Source: Shewanella pneumatophori (GTDB taxonomy: Bacteria > Pseudomonadota > Gammaproteobacteria > Enterobacterales > Shewanellaceae). Taken from it: a stretch of 64,000 bases of DNA. Under the pieces are notes generated by a model. The model was not told the DNA's origin. It searched no databases and saw only the letters and a list, made by a program, of their open reading frames with translations. Positions 49,908-59,900 of this stretch are shown piece by piece; within the stretch, counting starts at the first letter, position 1, and each line of letters begins with the position of its first letter. Made by a program: the position numbers and the translations under genes. Location: positions 248,001-312,000 of the forward strand of contig NZ_JAKILB010000004.1 of assembly GCF_023283895.1 (NCBI RefSeq). Direction: 5' to 3'.

Positions 49908-51080
49908 ATGCCATCTACTCAAATACTTTCCACGACTCAGCAAAGTCAGTATCAAGCAATTGATACACCGTTTTTATATGTAAATAAGCCAGTATTTATT
50001 AATAACCTCAGTCAACTACGCCAAAAAATTGAAGGATTAGGTGCAAACCTAAGACCGCATTTTAAAACGTTAAGATCACTTGAAGCAGCCGAGTTTTTAT
50101 TACCCACTAAAAACTCACCAGTCACTGTATCAACGGTAAAAGAGGCCGAGGCCTTAGCATCTAAAGGTTACACAGACATTATTTATGCAGTAGGTATTGC
50201 CGATGGTAAGTTGCCGCGTATTGCTAAAATGTTGGACCAAGGTATTAATGCAAGAGTTTTACTTGATAGTGTTGAGCAAGCGCATCAGCTAAATCATTTC
50301 TGTGGTTCTTATGACTGCCAAATACCAGCATTAATTGAAATTGATTGTGATGGCCATCGTGGTGGTATTCCACCGGAAGCCGATAAGTTGATTGAAATTG
50401 CTCAGATACTAACGTCTGGCGCAGCGAGTTTTCACGGCGTACTCACTCACGCTGGTGAGTCATATCAATGTTTTGAAAAACAGCAATTAATTGATGCGGC
50501 GCAAAATGAAGTTGCAGCGGCTGTACAAGCTGCTGAGCGCATTCGCGCAGCGGGTATGCAATGTGACATCGTTAGTATTGGTTCAACACCAACAGCGCAA
50601 AGCTATCAAAACCTTGATGGGATCACCGAGGTTAGAGCGGGTGTGTACACCTTCTTCGATTTAGTCATGGCAGGGCTAAACGTGTGTCAGTTAACTGATA
50701 TTGCCGCAACGGTAGTGACCAGTGTTATTGGTCATAATCCTGATAAAAACTGGATTTTCATTGATGCGGGTTGGATGGCTCTTTCGGGTGATAGAGGTAC
50801 TGCAGAGCAGCCAAAAGATTGTGGTTATGGTTTAGTGTGTGACGACAGCGGTCACGTGTTATCAGGTCTACAGGTTATAACTGTTAATCAAGAGCACGGC
50901 ATTATTGAAGCAGTTGATGGCGGCGTTATTGATTTAGCGCAGTTCCCGGTAGGTAGTCGTCTACATATTTTGCCGAACCACGCCTGTGCAACAGCTTCAA
51001 TGCACGCTCAGTACCATGTATTTGATACTGATGGTGATAATGGTGGCTATGAGATCTGGAATCGAGTGCAGGGGTGGTAA
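49908..51080 (+). CDS. DSD1-family PLP enzyme (D-threonine aldolase/D-serine dehydratase-like)
   Basis: The protein has 390 residues and an alanine-racemase-type N-terminal barrel. The PLP lysine is Lys53 in RPHFKTLRS. The zinc ligands of this family are at the C-terminus: His358 and Cys360 in LPNHACATAS. Other conserved blocks are VSTVKEAEALASKG, EIDCDGHRGG, LTHAGESY, SIGSTPT and EVRAGVYTFFDL. Members are D-threonine aldolases, D-serine or 3-hydroxyaspartate dehydratases and beta-hydroxyaspartate aldolase (BhcC). The partner gene starts one base after the stop. The exact reaction is not decided by sequence. Confidence 0.85.
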   Translation: MPSTQILSTTQQSQYQAIDTPFLYVNKPVFINNLSQLRQKIEGLGANLRPHFKTLRSLEAAEFLLPTKNSPVTVSTVKEAEALASKGYTDIIYAVGIADGKLPRIAKMLDQGINARVLLDSVEQAHQLNHFCGSYDCQIPALIEIDCDGHRGGIPPEADKLIEIAQILTSGAASFHGVLTHAGESYQCFEKQQLIDAAQNEVAAAVQAAERIRAAGMQCDIVSIGSTPTAQSYQNLDGITEVRAGVYTFFDLVMAGLNVCQLTDIAATVVTSVIGHNPDKNWIFIDAGWMALSGDRGTAEQPKDCGYGLVCDDSGHVLSGLQVITVNQEHGIIEAVDGGVIDLAQFPVGSRLHILPNHACATASMHAQYHVFDTDGDNGGYEIWNRVQGW

Positions 51081-51081
51081 T

Positions 51082-51996
51082 ATGATCTATTTAACTGAAG
51101 CGCAAACATCAAAGCTCATCTCCCATGAGCTGGCTTATATCGCTGTTAAAGAAGCGTTTGTCGCTGCCGTAGATGATAAAGCAACCTTGTTCCCGGTAGT
51201 TAATGCACAGGGCGCGAACCTTAATGAAATGTTCTCATTAAAGTCGGCTTCAACGCCAAACCTTGTCGGCTGGAAAACAGGCAGCTATTGGCCTGATAAC
51301 CATAAACATGGTTTACCATGCCACGGCACTAACGTATTTTTACTCGATCCATTAACCGGTATGTTGCAGGCGGTGATTGCTGCCACTACCGTTAATGCTT
51401 ACCGCACTGGTGCTGCCGATGCAGTAGCAGTGAGTTACCTCGCGAGAGAAGATGCTACGGTATTAACTGTTTTTGGTACCGGTCATCAGGCTGAATATGA
51501 AGTGCTAGCAGTGAGCAAGGTTCGTTCATTAACTAAGGTATTGGTAGTTGGCCGTAGTGCTAGCAAAACTGAAAACTTGGTTAAGCGTTTATTAGAAAAA
51601 GGCATTAATGCCGAAGCTTGTGATGCACAAGCTGCTTGTGAACAAGCAGATATTATTATCACAGCAACCACAGCTCAAGCGCCTTTATTTGAAGCGCAGT
51701 GGGTACAAGCAGGAACGCATATTTCTGCAATGGGCGCTGATAAAGTGGGTAAGCAAGAGTTGCCAACTGACCTATATAGTCATGCTCGCTTGTTTTGCGA
51801 CTTTGCTTCTCAATCTATTGTTATTGGTGAGTTTCAACATAGCAGAAATACGCCGATAATTGAGATTGGTCAGGTGATAAACGAGTCCGCAACAGGACGT
51901 CAAAGTGCTGATGAGGTGACCATTTTTGATAGCTCAGGTATTGCGATCCAAGACTTGTTTGTTGCATCGCATATTTTAGCGCTGAGTCAACAATAG
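51082..51996 (+). CDS. Ornithine cyclodeaminase/mu-crystallin family reductase
   Basis: The protein has 304 residues. NAD(P)-binding is at TVFGTGHQAEYEVLAVSKV, and the catalytic region includes VNAYRTGAADAVAVSYLAR and GADKVGKQELP (Lys and Asp positions). The family includes ornithine cyclodeaminase, ketimine reductases and iminosuccinate reductase BhcD. Its ATG is one base after the upstream stop, with AGGGGTGG as ribosome site, so it is coupled to the DSD1-type enzyme. A hydroxy-amino acid cleaved or dehydrated by the first enzyme could give an imine reduced here. A terminator follows. Confidence 0.85.
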   Translation: MIYLTEAQTSKLISHELAYIAVKEAFVAAVDDKATLFPVVNAQGANLNEMFSLKSASTPNLVGWKTGSYWPDNHKHGLPCHGTNVFLLDPLTGMLQAVIAATTVNAYRTGAADAVAVSYLAREDATVLTVFGTGHQAEYEVLAVSKVRSLTKVLVVGRSASKTENLVKRLLEKGINAEACDAQAACEQADIIITATTAQAPLFEAQWVQAGTHISAMGADKVGKQELPTDLYSHARLFCDFASQSIVIGEFQHSRNTPIIEIGQVINESATGRQSADEVTIFDSSGIAIQDLFVASHILALSQQ

Positions 51997-52053
51997 TTTA
52001 GGCTTTTGGCTGGATACTGTTTGGAATTAGATGCAGTGTAAAGTTAGATATGA

Positions 52054-52088
52054 TTTGGGGTTAGCTATATAGCTAACCCCAAATTTTT
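52054..52088 (+). terminator. Rho-independent terminator of the DSD1/OCD operon
   Basis: TTTGGGGTTAGCTA and TAGCTAACCCCAAA form a perfect 14-bp stem, followed by TTTTT. Confidence 0.95.
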
Positions 52089-52167
52089 GCTGTGTATTTT
52101 GATATATGCTGAGAAACGACATTATTTGTGTCGGTCAGAGCAAGTACAACTTAGATAAGCGCCAAAT

Positions 52168-52722
52168 TTATGGTAATTGACCAGTTGAGCCGTCAGGGTT
52201 GTAGAAAGCATCAATAATTTCTATTTCACCAGTTTTAAATTTGTAGTTCATCACCTTAGTAGGTAATGAGCGCTGAATAAAATACAGATCGCGATAGATA
52301 CACATATCACCACGATAGGTGTAAGCAATATCGACATCTGCAGTCATTAGATCGCCATCACTAACCGCACCAATTGTGAAGTCTGTATCGGTAATGCCAT
52401 GCCATAGTTCACCACAAGCTTTATGCACATCAGTACTCGTGCCTGATGTTGAGTACGGAAAACCTGTGTCACTTGATGCAACATTACCTTGGCCAAAGCC
52501 TGAGAGCTTTTCAACCGCAGTGTTGTAGCCTTTGGCTAACCAACCGCTATGGTATAGTTTTACGGCACTTTCAAATGATGAAAACTGACCGCTCATCGCA
52601 GAGATCCTAGCGTCATCTTGAACATTGATGAATTTCGGCAGTGCCACAGCAGCAAGTATACCGAGAATAATAATCACGATGACTAATTCAATTAATGTAA
52701 AGCCTTTCGTATTTTGTTTCAT
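52168..52722 (-). CDS. Type IV pilin-like prepilin (orphan)
   Basis: The protein has 184 residues. The leader MKQNTKG is followed by FTLIELVIVIIILGILAAVALPKF, the class-III signal with cleavage before Phe8 and Glu at +5. A globular domain follows with three or four Cys, including CGELWHGI and DMCIYRDLYF. It resembles MSHA-type or minor pilins. No pilus assembly genes are near. ATG at 52722 is better placed relative to GAGAG than GTG at 52725. Confidence 0.85.
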   Translation of the reverse strand: MKQNTKGFTLIELVIVIIILGILAAVALPKFINVQDDARISAMSGQFSSFESAVKLYHSGWLAKGYNTAVEKLSGFGQGNVASSDTGFPYSTSGTSTDVHKACGELWHGITDTDFTIGAVSDGDLMTADVDIAYTYRGDMCIYRDLYFIQRSLPTKVMNYKFKTGEIEIIDAFYNPDGSTGQLP

Positions 52723-53129
52723 CACCGCTCTCTACTTGTAAAAATATGCAGTATTAAATTAAGTGAATTATTGTACATTTTATACGAGACTCGTAAATTG
52801 ATCTGAACCCGATCTAATGTTTATTTTTACTAGTGCGAATATAGCCAGCTTAAGGTGGGTGGTAGCTAATCATCTGTAAAATAATGATTAAATAGTTTTA
52901 TATATTAGTTTTTTTATTGGTTACTACTAATGGATAAGTTTTTATATTGCTAGAAATAGCTAATAAGTTGCGACCATGAGCTGTCATTAACTCTGTTTAA
53001 TAGGCTAAATTGACTTAAATTATTGTATTTTGCTGTGTTCTATTGATGCAGGTTTTGAAAGAGTAAGCCTTGTAGCCACATCTTGAAGTGGCAAATAGCT
53101 CTGACTTAGGGGAAAGTACTCGAACGAGT
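52723..53129. other. AT-rich intergenic region before the pilin-like gene
   Basis: No gene was seen. A weak hairpin (GCCAC/GTGGC) lies near 53073-53090, about 40 bases past the cyclase stop. Confidence 0.45.
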
Positions 53130-54707
53130 TTAGGCTTGATGACCGATTTTATTTGCTTCTAATTGCTCAATCTCATCAACAGTAATAGTAGTTTTTGACA
53201 ACTGGTTACGACCACAGGCTTTAGCATGATAAAGCGCCTTATCTGCGATTAATGCAGCCTGACTGCCAATAATATGCGACTCACTTTTAAATTCAAAATC
53301 ATCAACAGCAACAACTGTGCAAACCCCAAGGCTCACAGTAACGTAATTAGCGGTTGATGAGTTTGGATGAGGTAGGTTGAGCTCTGCAAAAGAGTGCAGC
53401 ATCGCATCGAGCTTTCTCTGCAAGGGCTCATCAGGTATGTCTCGAAATAACATAATAAATTCTTCACCACCAAAACGGGCACAAATATCTTCTGCACGGT
53501 AAAACTGTTGCGATAGTGTTTGTGCCACTTTTATTAATGCTTCATCCCCAGCAAGGTGCCCAAGAGTATCGTTGTACTCTTTAAAATGATCCACATCGGC
53601 AATGATGAGAGTAAAGCCAATTTGTTGCCGGGCTAGCAGTTGGCAATAGGTTTCAAGTCGCTGCTCAAAAGCGCGACGATTGGGAATATTGGTTAATTTA
53701 TCAATAAAAACTTGTTCATTAAGCTGTTTAGTTTGTTCCTGAATCGTCCCCATTAGGGCGTTGAAGTGAGTCGCAACTTTGACTAGCTCAGTAATAGGGT
53801 AGTGATACCTTAGCTTTTTAATTTCACGACTTTTATCCATTTTTTTAATATCTGAAGCCAGCTTTCTAACTGGCCTGACTAAGAAGTAGGAGTAAAGGAA
53901 ATAAGCGAGGATCAGTAAAAATGACATCTCAACTAATAGAATTATTATACTGTAATCTAGCATCGGCGGCGGTTGGTTATTGGTATGGTAAAGCACTAAC
54001 TTCAACAGAGGCTTACCATCGACATTAGTTATTAACCGTTCGGATGTAGCGGTTACTTTATTAAGCTTAGTGTTTGCGCCTAATCTCGCTAATTGTGCGT
54101 CTGCGGCATCAGCCATAGCGATTTCAACACCTGCGGCAGTGTATTGCGATAGCTCAGCGATGAACCATTCATCAATTAACCTAATGAAGACTAAATAACC
54201 AAGTTGGGAGCCGCTACGATCAGATTTTAAAATGCTGGTAGAGCTATAAATTGCTGGACCGTATCGTGTGGCGATAACCCCATGGGTAGAAGGCACATCA
54301 TCAGGGGAGTCTAACGGCTTACTTGCCGGTGGGTGTGCCTGTTTGGTTTGTGGAGATAATGCGATGTTTTGTGGATGTTGTTTAAAGTCAGTTAATTCAA
54401 AGACCAGCGGTATATCATTTCTATGATTAAAACCTTTACTAAAAACTGGCTGATTTGTACGGTTGAATATAAATACTCCGTCGACTTTTAAACTCTTGAA
54501 CGTATCATCTGGGTACTCATGTTTTTCATAGTACCTTTTAGCGCTCGCTGAGTTTGATTTCATATAGCTGTAGGTTCTGTCCCACACCGCATAGTCGTAA
54601 TTAATGGTTTGTAGTGGCTTTCTCATTTGCTGAAAAGCGTAATTTAAAGAGGTGAGCTCTTGCTCAGATAATTTAACTAATGAGGCCTCAATTAATGGTA
54701 GTTGCAC
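53130..54707 (-). CDS. CHASE4-like/GGDEF diguanylate cyclase; true N-terminus probably upstream
   Basis: From GTG 54707 the frame is 525 residues. The extracytoplasmic part (~1-230) resembles CHASE4 (NYDYAVWDRTYSYMKSNSASAK), a membrane helix is at ~235-258, then a HAMP-like stretch, and a GGDEF domain with GGEEF at ~413-417 and an RAED inhibitory site ten residues earlier. It should make c-di-GMP, with product inhibition. The frame stays open upstream to 54854 and there encodes a hydrophobic helix (AGIFILFATAVFAFRFW) without any ATG, GTG or TTG. The first membrane helix therefore seems to belong to the protein. Confidence 0.8.
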   Translation of the reverse strand: MQLPLIEASLVKLSEQELTSLNYAFQQMRKPLQTINYDYAVWDRTYSYMKSNSASAKRYYEKHEYPDDTFKSLKVDGVFIFNRTNQPVFSKGFNHRNDIPLVFELTDFKQHPQNIALSPQTKQAHPPASKPLDSPDDVPSTHGVIATRYGPAIYSSTSILKSDRSGSQLGYLVFIRLIDEWFIAELSQYTAAGVEIAMADAADAQLARLGANTKLNKVTATSERLITNVDGKPLLKLVLYHTNNQPPPMLDYSIIILLVEMSFLLILAYFLYSYFLVRPVRKLASDIKKMDKSREIKKLRYHYPITELVKVATHFNALMGTIQEQTKQLNEQVFIDKLTNIPNRRAFEQRLETYCQLLARQQIGFTLIIADVDHFKEYNDTLGHLAGDEALIKVAQTLSQQFYRAEDICARFGGEEFIMLFRDIPDEPLQRKLDAMLHSFAELNLPHPNSSTANYVTVSLGVCTVVAVDDFEFKSESHIIGSQAALIADKALYHAKACGRNQLSKTTITVDEIEQLEANKIGHQA

Positions 54708-55042
54708 CCAAAACCTAAAGGCAAATACAGCTGTGGCAAATAAGATAAAAATGCCCGCAGAAAGCCTAAGTTGTAATTGATTAAAGGTTTGAGAGTGTAT
54801 TTTGATGATAACGAGAAACCTTTTTCCAAACAGAGCGACTCTAATCAGTAAAGATCAATAACGAATCTCTAGCCAACTTTTATGACGATATAAATCAGGT
54901 ACCTTGTTGTTTTACTGGGCAACTTGCTTGTTTGCTAGCAGTATAAATGAGTAGAGCCCTGCCTTAATTATAATTTGCTTGTAAAGTCAGAGTGCTGATA
55001 TTTTCAGGCTTACAGGCTAAATAGCCTCATATTGACCACAAT

Positions 55043-55076
55043 AAAAAAAGCCACTAATCAAGATTAGTGGCTTTTT
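55043..55076 (-). terminator. Terminator of the pfa operon
   Basis: AAAAAGCCACTAATC and GATTAGTGGCTTTTT form a 15-bp stem with T runs, just past the pfaD stop. Confidence 0.95.
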
Positions 55077-55098
55077 AGACTGGTGCTTTGTAAGTGTA

Positions 55099-56727
55099 TT
55101 AGGCCATTCTTTGGTTTGGCTTCCAGCGAAGTAACTGTGCTGGCACTTTAACGCCTTGAGCCGTTAGCGAGTTAATACGATTTAAGTAAGCCGCGCCGTA
55201 CATTAAGTGCTTTGCCAAATCGACGGCATTTCGGTCTTGATAGTTATCTAAGTAACTGCCTTTTGCCCATTGGTTAAATGCACCGAGAGCAGGGCCAGCC
55301 CAAATTTGATAATCCATTTCACGACCCACTTCGCCTGAGTTTGACCAGCGACTAGAAAGACCTAAGTACCAACGGAAAATCAATGCCATTTTACGCTTAG
55401 GGTTACCCTCTGCGCGTTCGATTTGCTTAGGGTCGCGCTCGTTAAAGTGCGCCACTGTACCTGCCCATATTTCATCTAGGCTTGAGCGGAATACTTGTTT
55501 CTCAAGCTTTTCACGCTCGTCTAATGGGATCGCTTCGATTGAATCGTAACGGGTGTAGATCTCATATAGCTTGTTAGCGCGCATTGGGAATAGCGTGCCG
55601 CGCTTAACCACCTGCAGTTTTACGCCCATCTCGAACATATCTGCAGCTGGTGCCATAGTCACATCGGCCATTTCAGTGGTGGCAAGTAATTTACGAGTGT
55701 GATCACTTGCGCCCGCTTCAACACAAGCTTGGTTGATAGAGCCGGTAACAATATACGCCGCGCCCATGTTAAACGTTGCCAGCGCTGCATCAGGCGTACC
55801 CACACCGCCACCACAACCGACACGAATAGGAGTGTCGTATTGGTATTTAGCTTGAATTTCTTCTTTCAGCGCTAAAATGGTTGGCAGCAATGTTACTAAT
55901 GGACGGTTATCAGTATGGCCACCTGAATCGGCCTCTGCAGTGATGTCGTCAGCCATAGGTACAAGTTGCGCCAGCTCCATTTGCTCAGCGGTAATTGAAC
56001 CGTCATCAACTAGTTTTTGTAGCATTTTTGCGGGCGCTGGCATCATAAACTTTTCAGCCACTTCGGTGCGACTTACTTTAGCGATAACCTTGTTACCAAC
56101 CACAACTTTACCTTGTGCGTCTCGGCTCAATCCTGCTGCACGGTAATAGACGATTTGTGGTGTTAGACCTAAGAAAGCTGATGCTTCAACGGTGCGTACC
56201 TTATGCTTTAAAAATAGCTCTACGCTGCCACGCTCTAATGCTGGCTCGCTAGGACTATGGATAAGGTTAAACATATAAGGGCCATTTGGCAGCGCTGCTT
56301 GAATACGGTTAATTGCCGCTTCAACGCGACTTGGAATAAGACCGGCTGCTCCAAACGAACACAAAATGCCAGCTTGACCTAGGGCAATCACTAGCTCTTC
56401 AGATGAAATACCGTTTGCCATAGCGCCTGCGTAATAAGCGTATTTAACGCCGTGAACGCGGCGGAAATTATTGTCGCCTAGGCTTTCGGTACCTAATGCA
56501 GGAGTAAAAGCACTAACAGGTAAATCTGTGCTGTTTGCCGCTTGTTCAGTCACGATATCGGCAGTTTGCGCAATACCAAAGCCGTGGTCGGCATGATTGA
56601 CCACGTAACATGCCCGGCTAAAATCTTTAAGTTGTTGTTCCATCACTTGCACGTCAAAACTGATATTTGACTCTGTCACAGCCCATGGCCACGGAGAAAG
56701 CATTTCGTTAGTTGCTGTAGGATTCAT
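55099..56727 (-). CDS. pfaD: PfaD, enoyl reductase of the polyunsaturated fatty acid synthase
   Basis: The protein has 542 residues, the usual PfaD length. It is a TIM-barrel FMN enzyme related to 2-nitropropane dioxygenase and reduces enoyl-ACP intermediates during EPA/DHA synthesis. The FMN phosphate-binding block is VGCGGGVGTPDAALATFNMGA; TEADSGGHTDNRPLVTLLPTI and the substrate loop GEVGREMDYQIWAGP near 470 are conserved. The end RINSLTAQGVKVPAQLL is family-typical. It follows pfaC after 197 bases, and a strong terminator closes the operon. Confidence 0.95.
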   Translation of the reverse strand: MNPTATNEMLSPWPWAVTESNISFDVQVMEQQLKDFSRACYVVNHADHGFGIAQTADIVTEQAANSTDLPVSAFTPALGTESLGDNNFRRVHGVKYAYYAGAMANGISSEELVIALGQAGILCSFGAAGLIPSRVEAAINRIQAALPNGPYMFNLIHSPSEPALERGSVELFLKHKVRTVEASAFLGLTPQIVYYRAAGLSRDAQGKVVVGNKVIAKVSRTEVAEKFMMPAPAKMLQKLVDDGSITAEQMELAQLVPMADDITAEADSGGHTDNRPLVTLLPTILALKEEIQAKYQYDTPIRVGCGGGVGTPDAALATFNMGAAYIVTGSINQACVEAGASDHTRKLLATTEMADVTMAPAADMFEMGVKLQVVKRGTLFPMRANKLYEIYTRYDSIEAIPLDEREKLEKQVFRSSLDEIWAGTVAHFNERDPKQIERAEGNPKRKMALIFRWYLGLSSRWSNSGEVGREMDYQIWAGPALGAFNQWAKGSYLDNYQDRNAVDLAKHLMYGAAYLNRINSLTAQGVKVPAQLLRWKPNQRMA

Positions 56728-56832
56728 TATTTGTAAGACCCTTAATTATTTATATTGAGCTTGCGGCTCTTAGCTGTTGTTCTTTTCAATTAAACCATTC
56801 TTATAAATCGAGTTAGGACGCAGATACTTTTG

Positions 56833-56898
56833 CTCAATTTCCAGAAAAAAGCGCGCAGCCTATGAATATAGGTGAGCACTTTTGACACAGAAATTGAG
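56833..56898. repeat. 66-nt imperfect palindrome between pfaC and pfaD
   Basis: CTCAATTTC at 56833-56841 and GAAATTGAG at 56890-56898 pair at the ends. Inside, CCTAT and ATAGG pair around a GAAT loop, with partial GCGC/AAAAG pairing between. I recall similar repeats at many Shewanella gene ends, but this was not checked. It could be a MITE-like element or an mRNA processing site. Confidence 0.6.
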
Positions 56899-56924
56899 TA
56901 AAATAGCCAGACAGTCACTCCGAT

Positions 56925-59900
56925 TTATACAGATTCTTCGATGCTGATAGCTATATCGAAGACCTCGTATATGCGCAGACCATCTTTACTCAAGCTGGCA
57001 TTACCTGTGATGACTTTCTTACCGTCTTCATCTTTGATTGAAGTAATGCTGACATCCATAGACATCTGCTTGTTCAGCGGATTGATTTGACCGCGATACT
57101 TCCACTTGATGTTCGATAAAATCTGACCAAACTTAGGATTTTTGAAATCTGCGCCCAAGTCTTTACTAATAGCGTAAGCTTGCATGGTTTCAATAATTGC
57201 TTCAACACCTAAGGAGCCTGGCATAACCGGATCTTGGTGGAAGTGGAACTGGAAGAACCAATCACTTGGGTCAATGGTGCGCTCGGCATACAAGTAACCT
57301 AAACCTTCGGTGCCGCCATTATCAACAATTTCAACACTGTCGATAAAGTTCAGCTGACCACCGGCTAGACGATAGTGTGGCTGGTTAGCTGGCGCATTAA
57401 AGTGACGGCAGCTCTTATCAAGCAGGTTCACCTTAGTGCTTGCAGCAACGCCGTTAGCTACATGCCATGGCTGAGTGACTTTACCGTTATCTAGGCCTAG
57501 CTGATCTTTAAGTGCGTCACCTTTAAAATAGCCAAATACCGCAGTGCCGCGATAGAAAGGCTCACCGTCAGTGCTTAGCTCGAAGCTAAAGCTTTGGATG
57601 ATGTTAGTGCCGGCCATCACTGTTGATAATAAACGTGAGTCGTTACGGATGGTTTTACCACGTAAATCTACTTCACGTAGTAACTCACCGCTACCGTCTA
57701 AGTTACGGAAGAACAGCTCAAGGCCAGGGAAGCCTAGGGTTGTGCCCATGTAACCTGAGATAAAGCCGTTAGGTTGCAGTGAGATCTCCATTAAAATTGA
57801 ATATGGCATCACTGCGCCGTGGCTGTTTTTATCGAAATACCACGCATCTGCAGGCACTTCATATTCAGCGATACACGATGATGGCTTTTTAAAGTCGCCA
57901 CGCTTACCGTTAACTTCAATCACACGTGTGGTCACTTGTAAGTCACCGCATGGTGTACGTGGTGGGATCATGCCGCGATAGATTGAGAACTCTGGCCCGA
58001 AACAGTTTTCGATATTGCCTGTAGCAAACTCAAACATGTGATACGGCGTGAATGGCACTGTATCAGGTACACGGTTCGGGTAGTCTGGCGTAATTGGTGC
58101 TTCAACATGGGAAATCGGAATAACGCCCTTGTTTGGCTCTTTAGTCAGATCAGGAATTTGTGCCATTAATGGCGCATTGACTGATGCTGGCTTGTATACC
58201 TTTTTCGCACTTGTTTGAGCGTTTACTTGTGCAGTGCTAGCCGTTGTTGATTCAGTCAAAAGTGGATAACGAGTACACTCATCTTCCTCTTTTATCATCA
58301 CCCCTAGGTTTTGGAAATCCACTACCGCTTTGCCATTAAGCAAGATATCGATGTTAGCTTTAGCATATGGGCGTGGACTGAAACCGATTTCAGTCACTTC
58401 CATACGGTAAGTTAGCACGCCTGATTGTGGCAGCACTTGACCGCGACAGCGTACTTGCTGTGAGGCGTTTTCAAGAGGTTGGAAACGACCATTTTTAGTT
58501 TGGGTATGCATACCAAGGTGCAGCATATAGAACTGCAATAACTGGCCACAACCTTCAGCCATTAGCGAGCCAGCCATCACTTGGTCGCCCTTGAAATGAC
58601 ATGGGAAGTACCAGTGGTCTGCTTCAAGCTGCTTATGACCCTCAATTAAGCCAAGTCCCCAAGTACCGCCAGTGCGATCAACCTTGCTGACTTGTTCAAT
58701 CATCAAGAATTTTTCAGATGCGAAACAAAGTGACGGCTGGTGGACGCCACTGTGGCTTGGGCCAAAACAACCCTCAATATCAGCAGTTAATAGCTTATGA
58801 ATATCACCATAACTAAATTGGGTTTTAGGACAATCTAGTAACGGATTAAAGCGTTGCTTTTGCACTAGGCTGCGAGCTTTAATCTCTTCTTCTGTGCGAA
58901 TCACGCCTTTACCGTCGGCAAGCTCTTCATCAGTGAAGAAGCCAGCGCAGCCGCCATCCATCTTGAGGATCATCTTGTCGCCAACAAAACACTCATACGA
59001 GAAGAAGAACAGCAGGGTGTCGCCGTTGCGAGCATAGTTATTGATCTTAATGTCGTAACGTAGGGTATCTCCGCCACGTGGCAAGTCGCCTAGGAAGGTG
59101 AGGGTACAATCGAGTAGTCGATAAACCCGCTCGCCTTTGTTCTCAAAGTCGATACCGAGATAGCTAATAAGCATCAAGTCACATTGGCCTGATTCTACTG
59201 CTACCGCCCAAGGGATTTGTCCGTCTACTAAGTACGGCGCATCAACAGGGATGTCGTACTCAGTGGTCATTGAGCATGGCTTAAATTGATTGATGGTCGC
59301 ATCAAGTTTGGTCACGCGCGATACCAACAGGTAGTCAGTGGTCGGTAGACGTACGCGGCGCGAGTAGCTGTCGATAATGGCATAATCACTGCCAAATACC
59401 TTGGCGATATCGCCTTCTGCGTACTCAACTAAATCGGCATAGTTCCAGATACACGGCTTTAATGCAGGCACTGGCGGCGTGTATGGTGGCACATTAGCGT
59501 GATCTGGTTTTAACTCCACAACACTGATTTGAACAGGTGTTGTAACTTGAACAGGTGTTGTAACTTGAACTGGTGATTCTGCGGCAATCGCTACATTCTC
59601 GCTTGTTTGAGTATCGACGGCTTGAGTATCGAGGGCCTGATTATCGATAGTTTGGCCTGTTACTTGAGCTAGCTGTTGCTTCAATAAAGCATCAGCCACC
59701 TTCATACCCGCACTGCGGCTTTCAAGAAAGGCGAGGTGAGCTTGTTGAGCCAATTGTTGGTTCTGTTGAAAATTGACTATGTCGCCAGAGCCAACCTTGC
59801 TAGCAACAGTATTGCCAGCAACAGTCTCAAGAGTCTTGTCTAAATTATTTGCTGTATTAGCAATGGTATTTGTTGTCATTGGTGGGGTACCTAATTCACG

